Assembly: GCF_042677045.1 (NCBI RefSeq)
Contig: NZ_JBHTIH010000007.1
Location: 124,001 to 188,000 of the forward strand
DNA length: 64,000 bases
Direction of reading: 5' to 3'
DNA from: Lysobacter_K koreensis
Lineage (GTDB): Bacteria; Pseudomonadota; Gammaproteobacteria; Xanthomonadales; Xanthomonadaceae
The notes below the pieces were generated by a model. It made no database searches, was not told the origin of the DNA, and saw only the letters and a program-made list of their open reading frames with translations. Numbering within the stretch: the stretch's first letter is position 1; every line of letters starts with the position of its first letter. The position numbers and the translations under genes were made by a program. Positions 9,222-16,184 of this stretch are shown one piece after another.

Positions 9222-10196
9222 ATGCCGACCTCCCCCATCCTCGTCACCGGCGCCGCCGGCTTCATCGGCGCCCATGTCTGCCGCGCATTGCAGGCCCGCG
9301 GCGACGCCGTGGTTGGCCTCGACAGCTACAACGACTACTACGACCCGCAGCTCAAGCGCGACCGGGTCGCGGCGCTGTGCCCGGACGCGGACATCCGCAC
9401 GCTCGACTTGACCGACCGCGACGGCCTGGCCGCGCTGTTCGACGAGCTGCAGCCCACGCGCGTGGTCCACCTCGCCGCGCAGGCCGGCGTGCGCTACTCG
9501 CTGAGCCACCCGCACGCCTACGTCGACAGCAACCTGGCCGGCTTCGTCAACATGCTCGAGCTGTGCCGCCACCGCGGCGTGCAGCACTTGGTGTATGCCA
9601 GTTCGTCGTCGGTGTACGGCGACTCGGCCACGCCGCCGTTCTCCGAAGACCAGCGCATCGACCAGCCGCGCTCGCTGTACGCGGCGACCAAGGCCGCCAA
9701 CGAGCTGATGGCGCACACCTACGCGCACCTGTACGGGCTGCGCGCGACCGGGCTGCGCTTCTTCACCGTGTACGGGCCGTGGGGCCGGCCGGACATGGCG
9801 CCGCTGCTGTTCTCGCGCGCGGTGCTGGCCGGACGGCCGATCGAGGTGTTCAACCACGGCCGGATGCGCCGCGACTTCACCTACATCGACGACATCGTTG
9901 CCGGCGTGCTCGGCGCGCTCGGACACCCCTCGGCCGACGAAGTCCCGCATCGGGTCTTCAACCTCGGCAACCACACCCCGGTGGAACTCGAACGCTTCAT
10001 CGCGGTCATTGAAGGCGCCGCCGGGCGTCCGGCCCAGAAGGTCTACCAGCCGATGCAGCCGGGCGACATGATCGAGACCATGGCCGACACCGCGCGCGCG
10101 CGCGCCGCGTTCGGGTTCGAACCGACCACCGCGATCGAGGCCGGCCTGCCGCGCGTGGTCGCGTGGTGCCGCGACTACTTCGGAGACCGCGCATGA
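9222..10196 (+). CDS. NAD-dependent sugar-nucleotide epimerase, UDP-glucuronate 4-epimerase type
   Basis: An extended short-chain dehydrogenase of 324 residues that probably epimerises a UDP-sugar for surface glycans. The Rossmann motif ILVTGAAGFIGAH is at the N-terminus, followed by SYNDYYDPQLKRDRV, a sequence typical of UDP-glucuronate epimerases (LspL/CapI type). VVHLAAQAGVRYSL, YASSSSVYG, the catalytic Tyr-Lys in RSLYAATKAANELM, and RRDFTYIDDIV follow. Substrate specificity is inferred from these motifs. It overlaps the next gene by 4 nt (ATGA), giving a three-gene unit with a GT2 and a lipid A N-terminal-domain protein. Confidence 0.88.
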   Translation: MPTSPILVTGAAGFIGAHVCRALQARGDAVVGLDSYNDYYDPQLKRDRVAALCPDADIRTLDLTDRDGLAALFDELQPTRVVHLAAQAGVRYSLSHPHAYVDSNLAGFVNMLELCRHRGVQHLVYASSSSVYGDSATPPFSEDQRIDQPRSLYAATKAANELMAHTYAHLYGLRATGLRFFTVYGPWGRPDMAPLLFSRAVLAGRPIEVFNHGRMRRDFTYIDDIVAGVLGALGHPSADEVPHRVFNLGNHTPVELERFIAVIEGAAGRPAQKVYQPMQPGDMIETMADTARARAAFGFEPTTAIEAGLPRVVAWCRDYFGDRA

Positions 10197-10918
10197 GCGC
10201 GCAGCCGCAGCTGTCCGTCGTGGTCCCGGTGTTCAACGAGCAGGGCAACGTCGCCACGCTGGTGCACGAGATCGTCGCCGCGTTGCGCGGGGCCGAGCCG
10301 TTCGAGATCGTCTTCGTCGACGACTGCTCCAGCGACGGCACCCTGGCGGCGTTGCAGGCGCTGAAAGCACAGGTGCCTGAGCTGCGCGTGGTCCGCCACC
10401 TGGCCAACGCCGGCCAGAGCAGCGCTATCCGCAACGGGGTCAAGGCCGCACGCGGGGCGTGGATCGCGACCCTCGACGGCGACGGCCAGAACGACCCAGC
10501 CGACCTCCCGAAGCTGCTCGCCCAACGCGACACCGCCGCGCCCGACACCAAGCTGTTCGCCGGCTGGCGCGTCGACCGCCGCGACTCGGGCAGCAAGCGC
10601 TGGGCCTCGAAGTGGGCCAACGCGATCCGCCGCCGGCTGCTGCACGACGACACCCCCGACACCGGCTGCGGCACCAAGCTGTTCGAACGCGAGGCGTTCC
10701 TCGACCTGCCGTTCTTCAACCACATGCACCGCTACCTGCCGGCGCTGATGCAGCGCGCCGGCTGGAAGACGGTCAGCGTGCCGGTCAACCACCGCCCGCG
10801 CGGCACCGGCGTGTCCAAGTACAACAACCTCAACCGCGCCCTGGTCGGCATCGCCGACCTGCGCGGCGTGGCCTGGCTGATCAAACGTGGCAAGGTCACC
10901 CGCACCGAGGAGGTCTGA
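10193..10918 (+). CDS. GT2 family glycosyltransferase (dolichyl-phosphate-mannose-synthase-like)
   Basis: A 241-residue GT-A glycosyltransferase that probably transfers a sugar to polyprenyl phosphate. It has the N-terminal LSVVVPVFNEQGNV, the DDCSSDGTL nucleotide-binding motif, ATLDGDGQNDP with the metal-binding DxD-like motif, and DTGCGTKLFEREAFL. It has no C-terminal membrane anchor, but GT2 enzymes of this type are often paired with small membrane proteins such as the next gene. The start ATG overlaps the upstream epimerase stop. The sugar substrate is not determinable from sequence. Confidence 0.88.
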   Translation: MSAQPQLSVVVPVFNEQGNVATLVHEIVAALRGAEPFEIVFVDDCSSDGTLAALQALKAQVPELRVVRHLANAGQSSAIRNGVKAARGAWIATLDGDGQNDPADLPKLLAQRDTAAPDTKLFAGWRVDRRDSGSKRWASKWANAIRRRLLHDDTPDTGCGTKLFEREAFLDLPFFNHMHRYLPALMQRAGWKTVSVPVNHRPRGTGVSKYNNLNRALVGIADLRGVAWLIKRGKVTRTEEV

Positions 10919-10921
10919 GCC

Positions 10922-11257
10922 GTGGACGTCATGAACGCCCCGATCGCGTGGCTGGAGTGGACCGGCCTGCACATGTCGCCGTGGAAGCTGATCGGCTGGA
11001 CCGGCGCGTTCATGTTCGGCGGCCGCTGGCTGGTGCAGTTCCTCGCCAGCCGGCGCGAGGGCAAGCCGGTGATCCCGCGGCTGTTCTGGTACATGAGCCT
11101 GGTCGGCAGCGCGATGACGCTCAGCTACTTCGTGTTCTCGCACAAGCAGGACTCGGTCGGGATCATCCAGAACCTGTTCCCCTCGTTCACCGCCGCCTAC
11201 AGCCTGTACCTGGACGTGAAACACCGCGGCTGGCGGCGCGACAAGGCCGAGCACTGA
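10922..11257 (+). CDS. Lipid A biosynthesis N-terminal domain (LAB_N) membrane protein
   Basis: A 111-residue inner-membrane protein of the LAB_N family (named from a domain found fused to lipid-A-disaccharide synthase). Three membrane helices are visible, with conserved motifs LIGWTGAFMFGGRWLVQF, VIPRLFWYMSLVGSAMTL and DSVGIIQNLFPSFTAAYSLY. I chose the GTG at 10922 because GGAGG lies 8 nt upstream; an ATG at 10931 is too far from it. It lies 3 nt after the GT2 gene, so the pair plus the epimerase likely modify a lipid-linked or lipid A sugar. The exact role is unknown. Confidence 0.88.
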   Translation: MDVMNAPIAWLEWTGLHMSPWKLIGWTGAFMFGGRWLVQFLASRREGKPVIPRLFWYMSLVGSAMTLSYFVFSHKQDSVGIIQNLFPSFTAAYSLYLDVKHRGWRRDKAEH

Positions 11258-11368
11258 CGTAGGGCGGGTTTTAACCCGCCATCGCGTGTCCGCGGCAACG
11301 GGCGGCTTCGGGGCGTGGCTGGCGCGGCACGCGGGTATGGCGATGGCGGGTTGAAACCCGCCCTACGT
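11257..11368. repeat. Inverted pair of REP type A elements (BIME-like)
   Basis: A 29-nt arm at 11257-11285 (core GGCGGGTTTTAACCCGCC) is repeated inverted at 11340-11368 with a single mismatch. Each arm is itself a hairpin. The 54-bp centre is unremarkable. It sits directly after the epimerase-GT2-LAB_N unit and before the rpmB promoter, where it could end transcription and insulate the two. Confidence 0.85.
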
Positions 11369-11379
11369 GCGCTAACTGC

Positions 11380-11408
11380 TTGCGGCACAAGGGAAACCTG
11401 AGCATAAT
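11380..11408 (+). promoter_or_regulatory. Sigma-70 promoter of rpmB-rpmG
   Basis: TTGCGG at 11380-11385 and CATAAT at 11403-11408 are separated by exactly 17 nt. Both boxes are close to consensus for a GC-rich genome. The start would lie near 11415, giving a leader of about 200 nt before rpmB. Confidence 0.7.
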
Positions 11409-11414
11409 GCGCGG

Positions 11415-11615
11415 CTCGCTGTGTCCGGCCTGCCCTTTCGGGGGATGACCGGGCGGTCCCCCGGAAGCGCGATTCCGGCCCCGCCTCGTGCAGCGCCCGC
11501 GTTCCAACGCGGACCCACCCGCCCGTATCGCGCGCCCTGAAGGACATCCGTCCCTAGGTGCGGGGCCGCCGCCTCCCTGGCCAAGGGAAGCACCAACATC
11601 CTTTCGAGGTGCGCA
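11415..11615 (+). promoter_or_regulatory. Structured leader of rpmB
   Basis: About 200 nt between the promoter and the rpmB ATG is unusually long. It has clear hairpin potential: GGGGGATGACC...GGTCCCCC at about 11439-11461 and GCGTTCCAACGC near 11492. No peptide with a good ribosome site is visible. Ribosomal-protein operons often carry leader structures bound by one of their products, so autoregulation is possible; this is an inference. Confidence 0.4.
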
Positions 11616-11852
11616 ATGTCACGTGTATGCCAAGTAACAGGCAAGCGGACGGTTTTCGGTAACAACGTCTCGCACGCCAACAACAAGACCCGCCGCCGCT
11701 TCATGCCCAACCTCCACGAGCGCCGCTTCTGGGTCGCTTCGGAGAACCGTTGGGTCAAGCTCCGCGTTTCCACCAACGCCATGCGCACCATCGACAAGAA
11801 CGGCATCGATTCCGTCCTGGCCGATCTCCGCGCACGCGGCGAAAAGATCTGA
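11616..11852 (+). CDS. rpmB: 50S ribosomal protein L28
   Basis: Large-subunit ribosomal protein of 78 residues. It starts MSRVCQVTGKRTVFGNNVSHANN, the classical L28 N-terminus, followed by TRRRFMPNLHERRFWVASE and a C-terminal GIDSVLADLRARGEKI. Length is exactly typical. It is followed 13 nt later by rpmG, the conserved L28-L33 pair. Confidence 0.98.
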   Translation: MSRVCQVTGKRTVFGNNVSHANNKTRRRFMPNLHERRFWVASENRWVKLRVSTNAMRTIDKNGIDSVLADLRARGEKI

Positions 11853-11865
11853 GGAGGACTGAACC

Positions 11866-12030
11866 ATGGCTTCCAAGCGCGACAAGATCCGCCTGATCTC
11901 GACGGCCAACACCGGCCATTTCTACACCACCGACAAGAACAAGAAGAACACGCCGGCCAAGATGGAGATCAAGAAGTACGATCCCGTCGTCCGCAAGCAC
12001 GTGATCTACAAGGAAGGCAAGATCAAGTGA
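11866..12030 (+). CDS. rpmG: 50S ribosomal protein L33
   Basis: A 54-residue large-subunit protein: MASKRDKIRLISTANTGHFY, then TTDKNKKNTPAKMEIKKYDP and a basic C-terminus KHVIYKEGKIK. It contains no cysteine, so it is the zinc-independent (C-minus) form of L33. GAGGAGG lies just upstream of the ATG at 11866. It is the second gene of the rpmB operon. Confidence 0.98.
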   Translation: MASKRDKIRLISTANTGHFYTTDKNKKNTPAKMEIKKYDPVVRKHVIYKEGKIK

Positions 12031-12071
12031 CGTTCTGACCCGTGCGCAACGCGCACGGCTTTGTCAGAACG
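12031..12071 (+). terminator. Long inverted repeat after rpmG
   Basis: CGTTCTGAC at 12031-12039 pairs with GTCAGAACG at 12063-12071, and inside it CCGTGCGC pairs with GCGCACGG around AAC. It starts at the base after the rpmG stop and forms a stable stem, probably the operon's 3' end together with the terminator at 12125. Confidence 0.75.
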
Positions 12072-12100
12072 TCATCCCGAGCGCAGCGAGGGATCTGCTT
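12071..12100. repeat. GTCATCCCGAGCGCAGCGAG dispersed repeat (half unit)
   Basis: The sequence from GTCATCCCGAGCGCAGCGAG to TCTGCTT matches, with a few changes, 44902-44931, where an inverted partner is also present (44942-44971). Both copies sit directly beyond operon ends. This is a dispersed intergenic repeat, not a gene. Confidence 0.65.
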
Positions 12101-12124
12101 TCGAGCTTGTTCGACGTCACAACG

Positions 12125-12150
12125 AAAACCCGCCGCAAGGCGGGTTTTTT
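12125..12150 (+). terminator. Rho-independent terminator downstream of rpmG
   Basis: AAAACCCGCC, a GCAA tetraloop, then GGCGGGTTTTTT: a perfect 10-bp stem with a T-tract. It can function on the plus strand for rpmB-rpmG. The remaining ~135 bp up to the EAL gene shows nothing else that I can support. Confidence 0.9.
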
Positions 12151-12285
12151 GTGCCTGCCGATCCGGGGTGTACGCATCCGCCCCGCGAAACGGCACGCCT
12201 CCAGAAGGTGGCGCGCGGCGCTTCACGCCCCGTCCGCGGGCGGGTTGCTAAAACCGGCGACACACGCAAGGGGGTATCACGCGAC

Positions 12286-13107
12286 ATGTTCCTCACTACT
12301 TTCTTCGGCGAAGGCAACAGCCCCAACCCCTGCGCCGCCTGCCAGGGCGACGACCGCCTCGGCTTCGACGTGCGCATGGCCTTCCAGCCGATCGTCGATG
12401 CGAGCACGCGCAGCATCTACGCGTACGAGGCCCTCGTGCGCGGCATGGACGGCGAAGGCGCCGGCGAGGTCATCGCCCGCCTCAAGCCCGACCAGCTCTA
12501 CCGCTTCGACCAGACCTGCCGCGTCAAGGCGATCGCCACCGCCGCGCGGCTGGGCATGACCCAGCGCCTGGCGATCAACTTCATGCCCAACGCCGTGTAC
12601 GAGCCGGCCACCTGCATCCGCCTCACGCTGGCCGCTGCCAGCATGTGCGGCTTCGCCACCGAGCAGCTGATCTTCGAGGTCACCGAGTCCGAGCGCGTGC
12701 ACGACATCCCGCACCTCGTGCGCATCCTCGAGGACTACCAGGGCCGCGGCTTCATGACCGCGATCGACGACTTCGGCGCCGGCTACTCCAGCCTCAACCT
12801 GCTCGCCGACTTCCAGCCGGACATCGTCAAGCTCGACATGGCCCTGATCCGCGGCATCGACCGGCACCCGGTCCGGCGCGCGATCACCCGCGGCACCGTC
12901 ACCACCTGCCGCGAGCTGGGCTGCACCGTGCTGGCCGAAGGCGTCGAGACTGTCGAGGAATACCAGACGCTGCGGGCGATGGGGATCACCCTGTTCCAGG
13001 GCTACCTGTTTGCAACGCCGGCGCTGGAGGCGTTGCCCACGGTGGATGGCGCGTTGTGGGAACTGCTGGAATCCGGTGTCGCGACAGCGGGATCCGCTCC
13101 GCCCTGA
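12286..13107 (+). CDS. Stand-alone EAL-domain protein, probable c-di-GMP phosphodiesterase
   Basis: A 273-residue, single-domain cytoplasmic protein. EAL enzymes hydrolyse cyclic di-GMP to pGpG. All catalytic positions are visible: E48 in YEALVRG, N98 in INFMP, E131 in FEVTES, D161-D162 in AIDDFGAGYSSL, K182 in VKLDMALI, the AEGVET loop (E218, E221) and Q238 in FQGYLF. It should therefore be active. A short N-terminal extension carries a Cys pair (CAAC, residues 16-19) of unknown use. The ATG at 12286 was chosen for length; upstream in-frame sequence overlaps the rpmG terminator. AAGGGGG lies 12 nt upstream, a long spacing. Confidence 0.87.
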   Translation: MFLTTFFGEGNSPNPCAACQGDDRLGFDVRMAFQPIVDASTRSIYAYEALVRGMDGEGAGEVIARLKPDQLYRFDQTCRVKAIATAARLGMTQRLAINFMPNAVYEPATCIRLTLAAASMCGFATEQLIFEVTESERVHDIPHLVRILEDYQGRGFMTAIDDFGAGYSSLNLLADFQPDIVKLDMALIRGIDRHPVRRAITRGTVTTCRELGCTVLAEGVETVEEYQTLRAMGITLFQGYLFATPALEALPTVDGALWELLESGVATAGSAPP

Positions 13108-13195
13108 GGAGGCTTGTCGCGGCATCTCCCTCCCTTGGCCGCTATGACGCCGCCTGACCTGCGGGCCGGCCGCCCGGGCTCTTGATCGCGCTGTT

Positions 13196-13374
13196 CTCCC
13201 TCCTTTGAAAAAGGAGGGCCGGGGAGGATTTGCTCTTGTTCTGACGTGGGCAACGGCCACAGCAAATCCCCCTCAATCCCCCTTTTTCAAAGGGGGGAAG
13301 CGGCCGCGCGCTCCTGGGATCGGGCCATTCTCCCTCCTTTGGAAAAGGAGGGCCGGGGAGGATTTGCTCTTGCT
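13196..13374. repeat. Cluster of CCTCCTTTGAAAAAGGAGG repeats (forward-inverted-forward)
   Basis: Three units: forward 13196-13240, inverted 13261-13300, forward 13330-13374. Forward units read hairpin CTCCTTTGAAAAAGGAG, then GGGGAGGATTTGCT; the inverted one begins AGCAAATCCCCCTC. Only ~20 bp (CTGACGTGGGCAACGGCCAC region) separates the first two. The same pair with a similar spacer occurs at 19866-19983, and the units bracket a DUF559 gene at 21388-21840. Confidence 0.85.
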
Positions 13375-13684
13375 GTTGCCGAGAGCAACAGCTTCGGGAG
13401 CATTATGCGGGGACGTAATGCACCGCACCTCGTCACCTCGGACAGGGATCCGGTGCAATGCCCTTCGGTTATTGCGCCCTACGCGAGCTGGACTGTTTGG
13501 CGTTACTACGGGCGGAATCGGCCCGATCGACCGGCGGCTGGAGCAACTGGCGCGCAGCGACGTGGCCACCCAACGCTACCAAGCGATGCCTGGCATCGGC
13601 GACCATTTTCTTTCGGAGAACTTGTAGCCGCGAGCGCAGCACTGCGCCTGTCGAGTGCAAAGACGGTATGGGCGTCAATACGCG
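13375..13684. other. Non-coding stretch with transposase relic
   Basis: Between the repeat cluster and the lipoprotein gene, this ~310-bp segment is less GC-rich than its surroundings. Its only recognisable content is the IS110-like fragment annotated at 13490-13624. I see no complete gene or clear promoter. Confidence 0.5.
13490..13624 (+). pseudogene. Relic of an IS110-family transposase
   Basis: A reading-frame fragment gives IDRRLEQLARSDVATQRYQ followed by AMPGIGD. This resembles the helix before and the PGIG motif of the C-terminal Tnp_20 domain in IS110-type DEDD transposases, where that motif is usually followed by a conserved ALVA stretch. Here the frame runs into a stop seven codons later and no N-terminal DEDD domain precedes it. 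It is a remnant of an ancient insertion at the edge of the accessory stretch. Confidence 0.6.
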
Positions 13685-15190
13685 TTAGGGTGATGGAGGC
13701 GTCGCGTTGTCTCTAAATGGTCGCGCAGTGATGGCGACATCCCGCGGGATGTGGGGATTGTTGAGTCCGTCGGCGGGAATTCCCGGAAGGCTTGCCCATG
13801 GCGAGTAGATGCCGTTGACGCCAGGCCTCCATTGGCGAGGCGCGGAGACGACGCGGATTACCAGCACTTCGAATCCGCCAGGACCGCCTAGCAATGCAAT
13901 CAATAGTTCTGTGCTCTGCGCGTCCCACACTGTCGCTCCAAACGTCGGGCAGATGCCAGCCGATACCTTGTACGAATACACCGAACCGTTAGCAGCGTCT
14001 CCGGAGCGCGAAAGAACGTCGACAGGAGGCCGCCACGACCCGCCTCCTGCAGAGAATCGAACGGCGTGCCAAAGTCGGTATCGCCCTCCGGATTCGGCGA
14101 TGAAGAAGACATTGACCGCAGAGGCTTGCGCCACGACTGTCGCACTCGTGATGGTGCCGAATCCGCCACCCAGCACCTGCCCCACATCGCCCCAACCCGA
14201 GACGGCACGGAAACGGCTAAACATTCGTCCGCTCCCGTCGGTCACCGGCCCGAAATCGCTGGCCATGCTGTGGTACAGGACGCCATTGCGGATCGCGAGC
14301 ATATGAAGCTCGCGCGTAGCGAGGTCGTCATCGAACTGCCTCATCGCGCATTGCACCGAGCCCGTCCCGGCCTGGTCGCCCGGACCTGAGATTGTCGGCG
14401 TCGGTGGCGTGGGCGGCCCGAAACTCGGCGGTGCGAGCGGTGCAGACGGAATCGGTCTGTTTGGAACGAAGTAGTTGTCCCCGTTCACGACATCCTGAAT
14501 GAACACAACACCCCCACTCACGCCATAGGGCGAGGTTGTCGGTGGCCTGGTCGGCGACGTGGACTCAATCAGCCAAGTTGTGCGCGAGCCATTGTTCTCG
14601 GCGCGGCCCCCGACGCATCCGAACATTTGCGGGGACGCAAGCCCCACAGCCATCAATTGGGGCACCGTAAGGGCGGCGATCTCGGGCGTGTCCGCCTCAT
14701 CCCCGCGGTTCGCAGTACCCGTTCCTACCGAAGACCAGCTCCCGCTCGTATTCTGGGCCGTGATGTTCCAGGCACTGCCGAAAAAATCAGGCCCGCTGGA
14801 TGTGGTGCGCGCAGCCCGTGTGGCTTGGGCGCGGTGCACTTCCGGTGCAGCCGGTACGCGCAGCCAAGCCTCGCTGATGCCGTATGTATCGGGAACACCC
14901 GTCGCGGCAAGCGTGAACCCGACCGCCGGATCGCCAAGCGGTGGAGACATAGGCCGGAACGCGGCGAAGTTGTGCGGGACGTTCGGGTCGGTCCGTTCCG
15001 ATACGAATACCTGGCCGTTCCACGAAGCTGTACTCGTGGCGCGCACATCGCAAAGAATCGTGCACATTGGCGTAATTGGGACCGTCCGGGTACCGGTGCC
15101 GCTCGTAGTACAGGCAACAAGCAATGTCGTGGTGCACACGATCACGAAGGCAACCAGTTCTGATCGGACGCACCTTGCGTTAGCGTTCAT
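13685..15190 (-). CDS. Orphan lipoprotein with beta-propeller-like repeats
   Basis: A 501-residue predicted lipoprotein. The N-terminus has a hydrophobic segment ending LLVAC with the lipidated Cys27. The body is rich in Gly, Ser, Thr and Pro. From about residue 290, blocks such as LHMLAIRNGVLYHSM, FSRFRAVSGWGDVGQV, RLWHAVRFSAGGGSW and VLVIRVVSAP recur. These resemble blades of PLL-lectin or sialidase-like propellers, where LWH and W-x-D turns repeat. A cell-surface binding role is inference only. AGGAGG precedes the ATG at 15190. Codon use is less GC-rich than in neighbours, suggesting acquisition. I do not recognise a named family. Confidence 0.7.
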   Translation of the reverse strand: MNANARCVRSELVAFVIVCTTTLLVACTTSGTGTRTVPITPMCTILCDVRATSTASWNGQVFVSERTDPNVPHNFAAFRPMSPPLGDPAVGFTLAATGVPDTYGISEAWLRVPAAPEVHRAQATRAARTTSSGPDFFGSAWNITAQNTSGSWSSVGTGTANRGDEADTPEIAALTVPQLMAVGLASPQMFGCVGGRAENNGSRTTWLIESTSPTRPPTTSPYGVSGGVVFIQDVVNGDNYFVPNRPIPSAPLAPPSFGPPTPPTPTISGPGDQAGTGSVQCAMRQFDDDLATRELHMLAIRNGVLYHSMASDFGPVTDGSGRMFSRFRAVSGWGDVGQVLGGGFGTITSATVVAQASAVNVFFIAESGGRYRLWHAVRFSAGGGSWRPPVDVLSRSGDAANGSVYSYKVSAGICPTFGATVWDAQSTELLIALLGGPGGFEVLVIRVVSAPRQWRPGVNGIYSPWASLPGIPADGLNNPHIPRDVAITARPFRDNATPPSP

Positions 15191-15307
15191 TGAACCTCCT
15201 TCGAGCAGGACACTTTTAAGTCATACGACAAAGTTTGCGTTCACCCGCAGCCAACAGACGGCGACGCCGGATTTTTACCCTCGCGTGCAACGAATGGTTA
15301 GGTCGCA

Positions 15308-15853
15308 CTACGCAAAAGTGACAATCCCTCCTGTCAACGCAAGTGCGACACCCGCGAAGATGCCGAGCGTCTTCTGAAACGCAACCAGGCCGCTGGGTGT
15401 CCCTGCAGCCGAACGGGCACGACAATCATCAAGTTGCGGGAGAAGTACGCTTGATACGACGACGAGCGTAATCCCTGCCGCAGCAGCGCTGACACCAATT
15501 GCGACCGCCACCGCGATACCAGCGTAGGGGATTGTCGCAATGAGGGCTCCCGCCACCGCCGCCGCCGTCAGCGCGCCGAGGGCAGCAACTAAGCCTATAA
15601 GCGCCGCAAAAAGCTTGTCGCCGGCCTCCTTGCAAGGCGCCACCGTGCATTGGGCCGCCTCGGCGGCAGCGGCGTTGACCGATCCCATGGCGGTGCCACT
15701 TAATACAGCGATAACGATCATGATTGGCATGTTGGCCGACGACGTCCACCATGAACCCGCGAGCGCCGTCGCTGTAGCAGCAAGAACTACTGCCAACAAA
15801 AGGAAAACGCTCGCGCTGATCAGGAGCGCGGCAATTTTGCTGGGATTGCACAT
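15308..15853 (-). CDS. Small alanine-rich membrane protein of unknown function
   Basis: A 181-residue protein with four predicted membrane helices: KIAALLISASVFLLLAVVLA, ANMPIMIVIAVLSGTAMGS, FAALIGLVAALGALTAAAVA with ALIATIPYAGIAVAVAIG, and LGIFAGVALALTGGIVTFA. Two Cys pairs (QCTVAPC at ~68 and DDC at ~150) are visible. The ATG at 15853 follows GGAGG. It lies 117 bp upstream of the orphan lipoprotein gene on the same strand; the two may be co-transcribed. No homologous family comes to mind. Confidence 0.65.
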   Translation of the reverse strand: MCNPSKIAALLISASVFLLLAVVLAATATALAGSWWTSSANMPIMIVIAVLSGTAMGSVNAAAAEAAQCTVAPCKEAGDKLFAALIGLVAALGALTAAAVAGALIATIPYAGIAVAVAIGVSAAAAGITLVVVSSVLLPQLDDCRARSAAGTPSGLVAFQKTLGIFAGVALALTGGIVTFA

Positions 15854-16184
15854 AGGGCCTCCATTTTTGCCACCTTCACGGGACGGACGAGTGCCTAACA
15901 CTCCGGCCCGCCATTCAGGCCGATGCAAGGAACGCGGTATCGCACCATGGCCCGTGGCGCGATTGCAGCAGTTCACGATTGCACTTCCCTCGGCGCTGAT
16001 CGGCGTCAGCGCAGGTAGGGGCTGCAGATCAGGGAACGTAGCCGCCGTTGCTCGGCGGCCTCCCCCTTTTTCGACGGCGGTTTCGAATAGCGAGCCGGCT
16101 TGGCCTGGACGAGTTCTCGGGCACAGGTGCGCTGCCAGCAGCAGTCCAGTACGCCGCGATCCAGGTCCGAGCGACCGGCCATAC
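15854..16184. other. 331-bp gap without a supportable gene
   Basis: The gap between two minus-strand genes contains a degenerate CCCCCTTTTTCGA sequence near 16066 that may be a decayed member of the palindromic repeat family. I find no ribosome-site-supported frame and no clear terminator here. Confidence 0.4.

Noticed and set aside
12061..12285. Upstream extension of the EAL protein
   Set aside because: It would run through the rpmG terminator and a dispersed repeat; the ATG at 12286 starts right before the conserved region.
13196..13374. CRISPR array
   Set aside because: The repeats are in alternating orientation, self-palindromic and have similar short spacers, unlike a CRISPR array.
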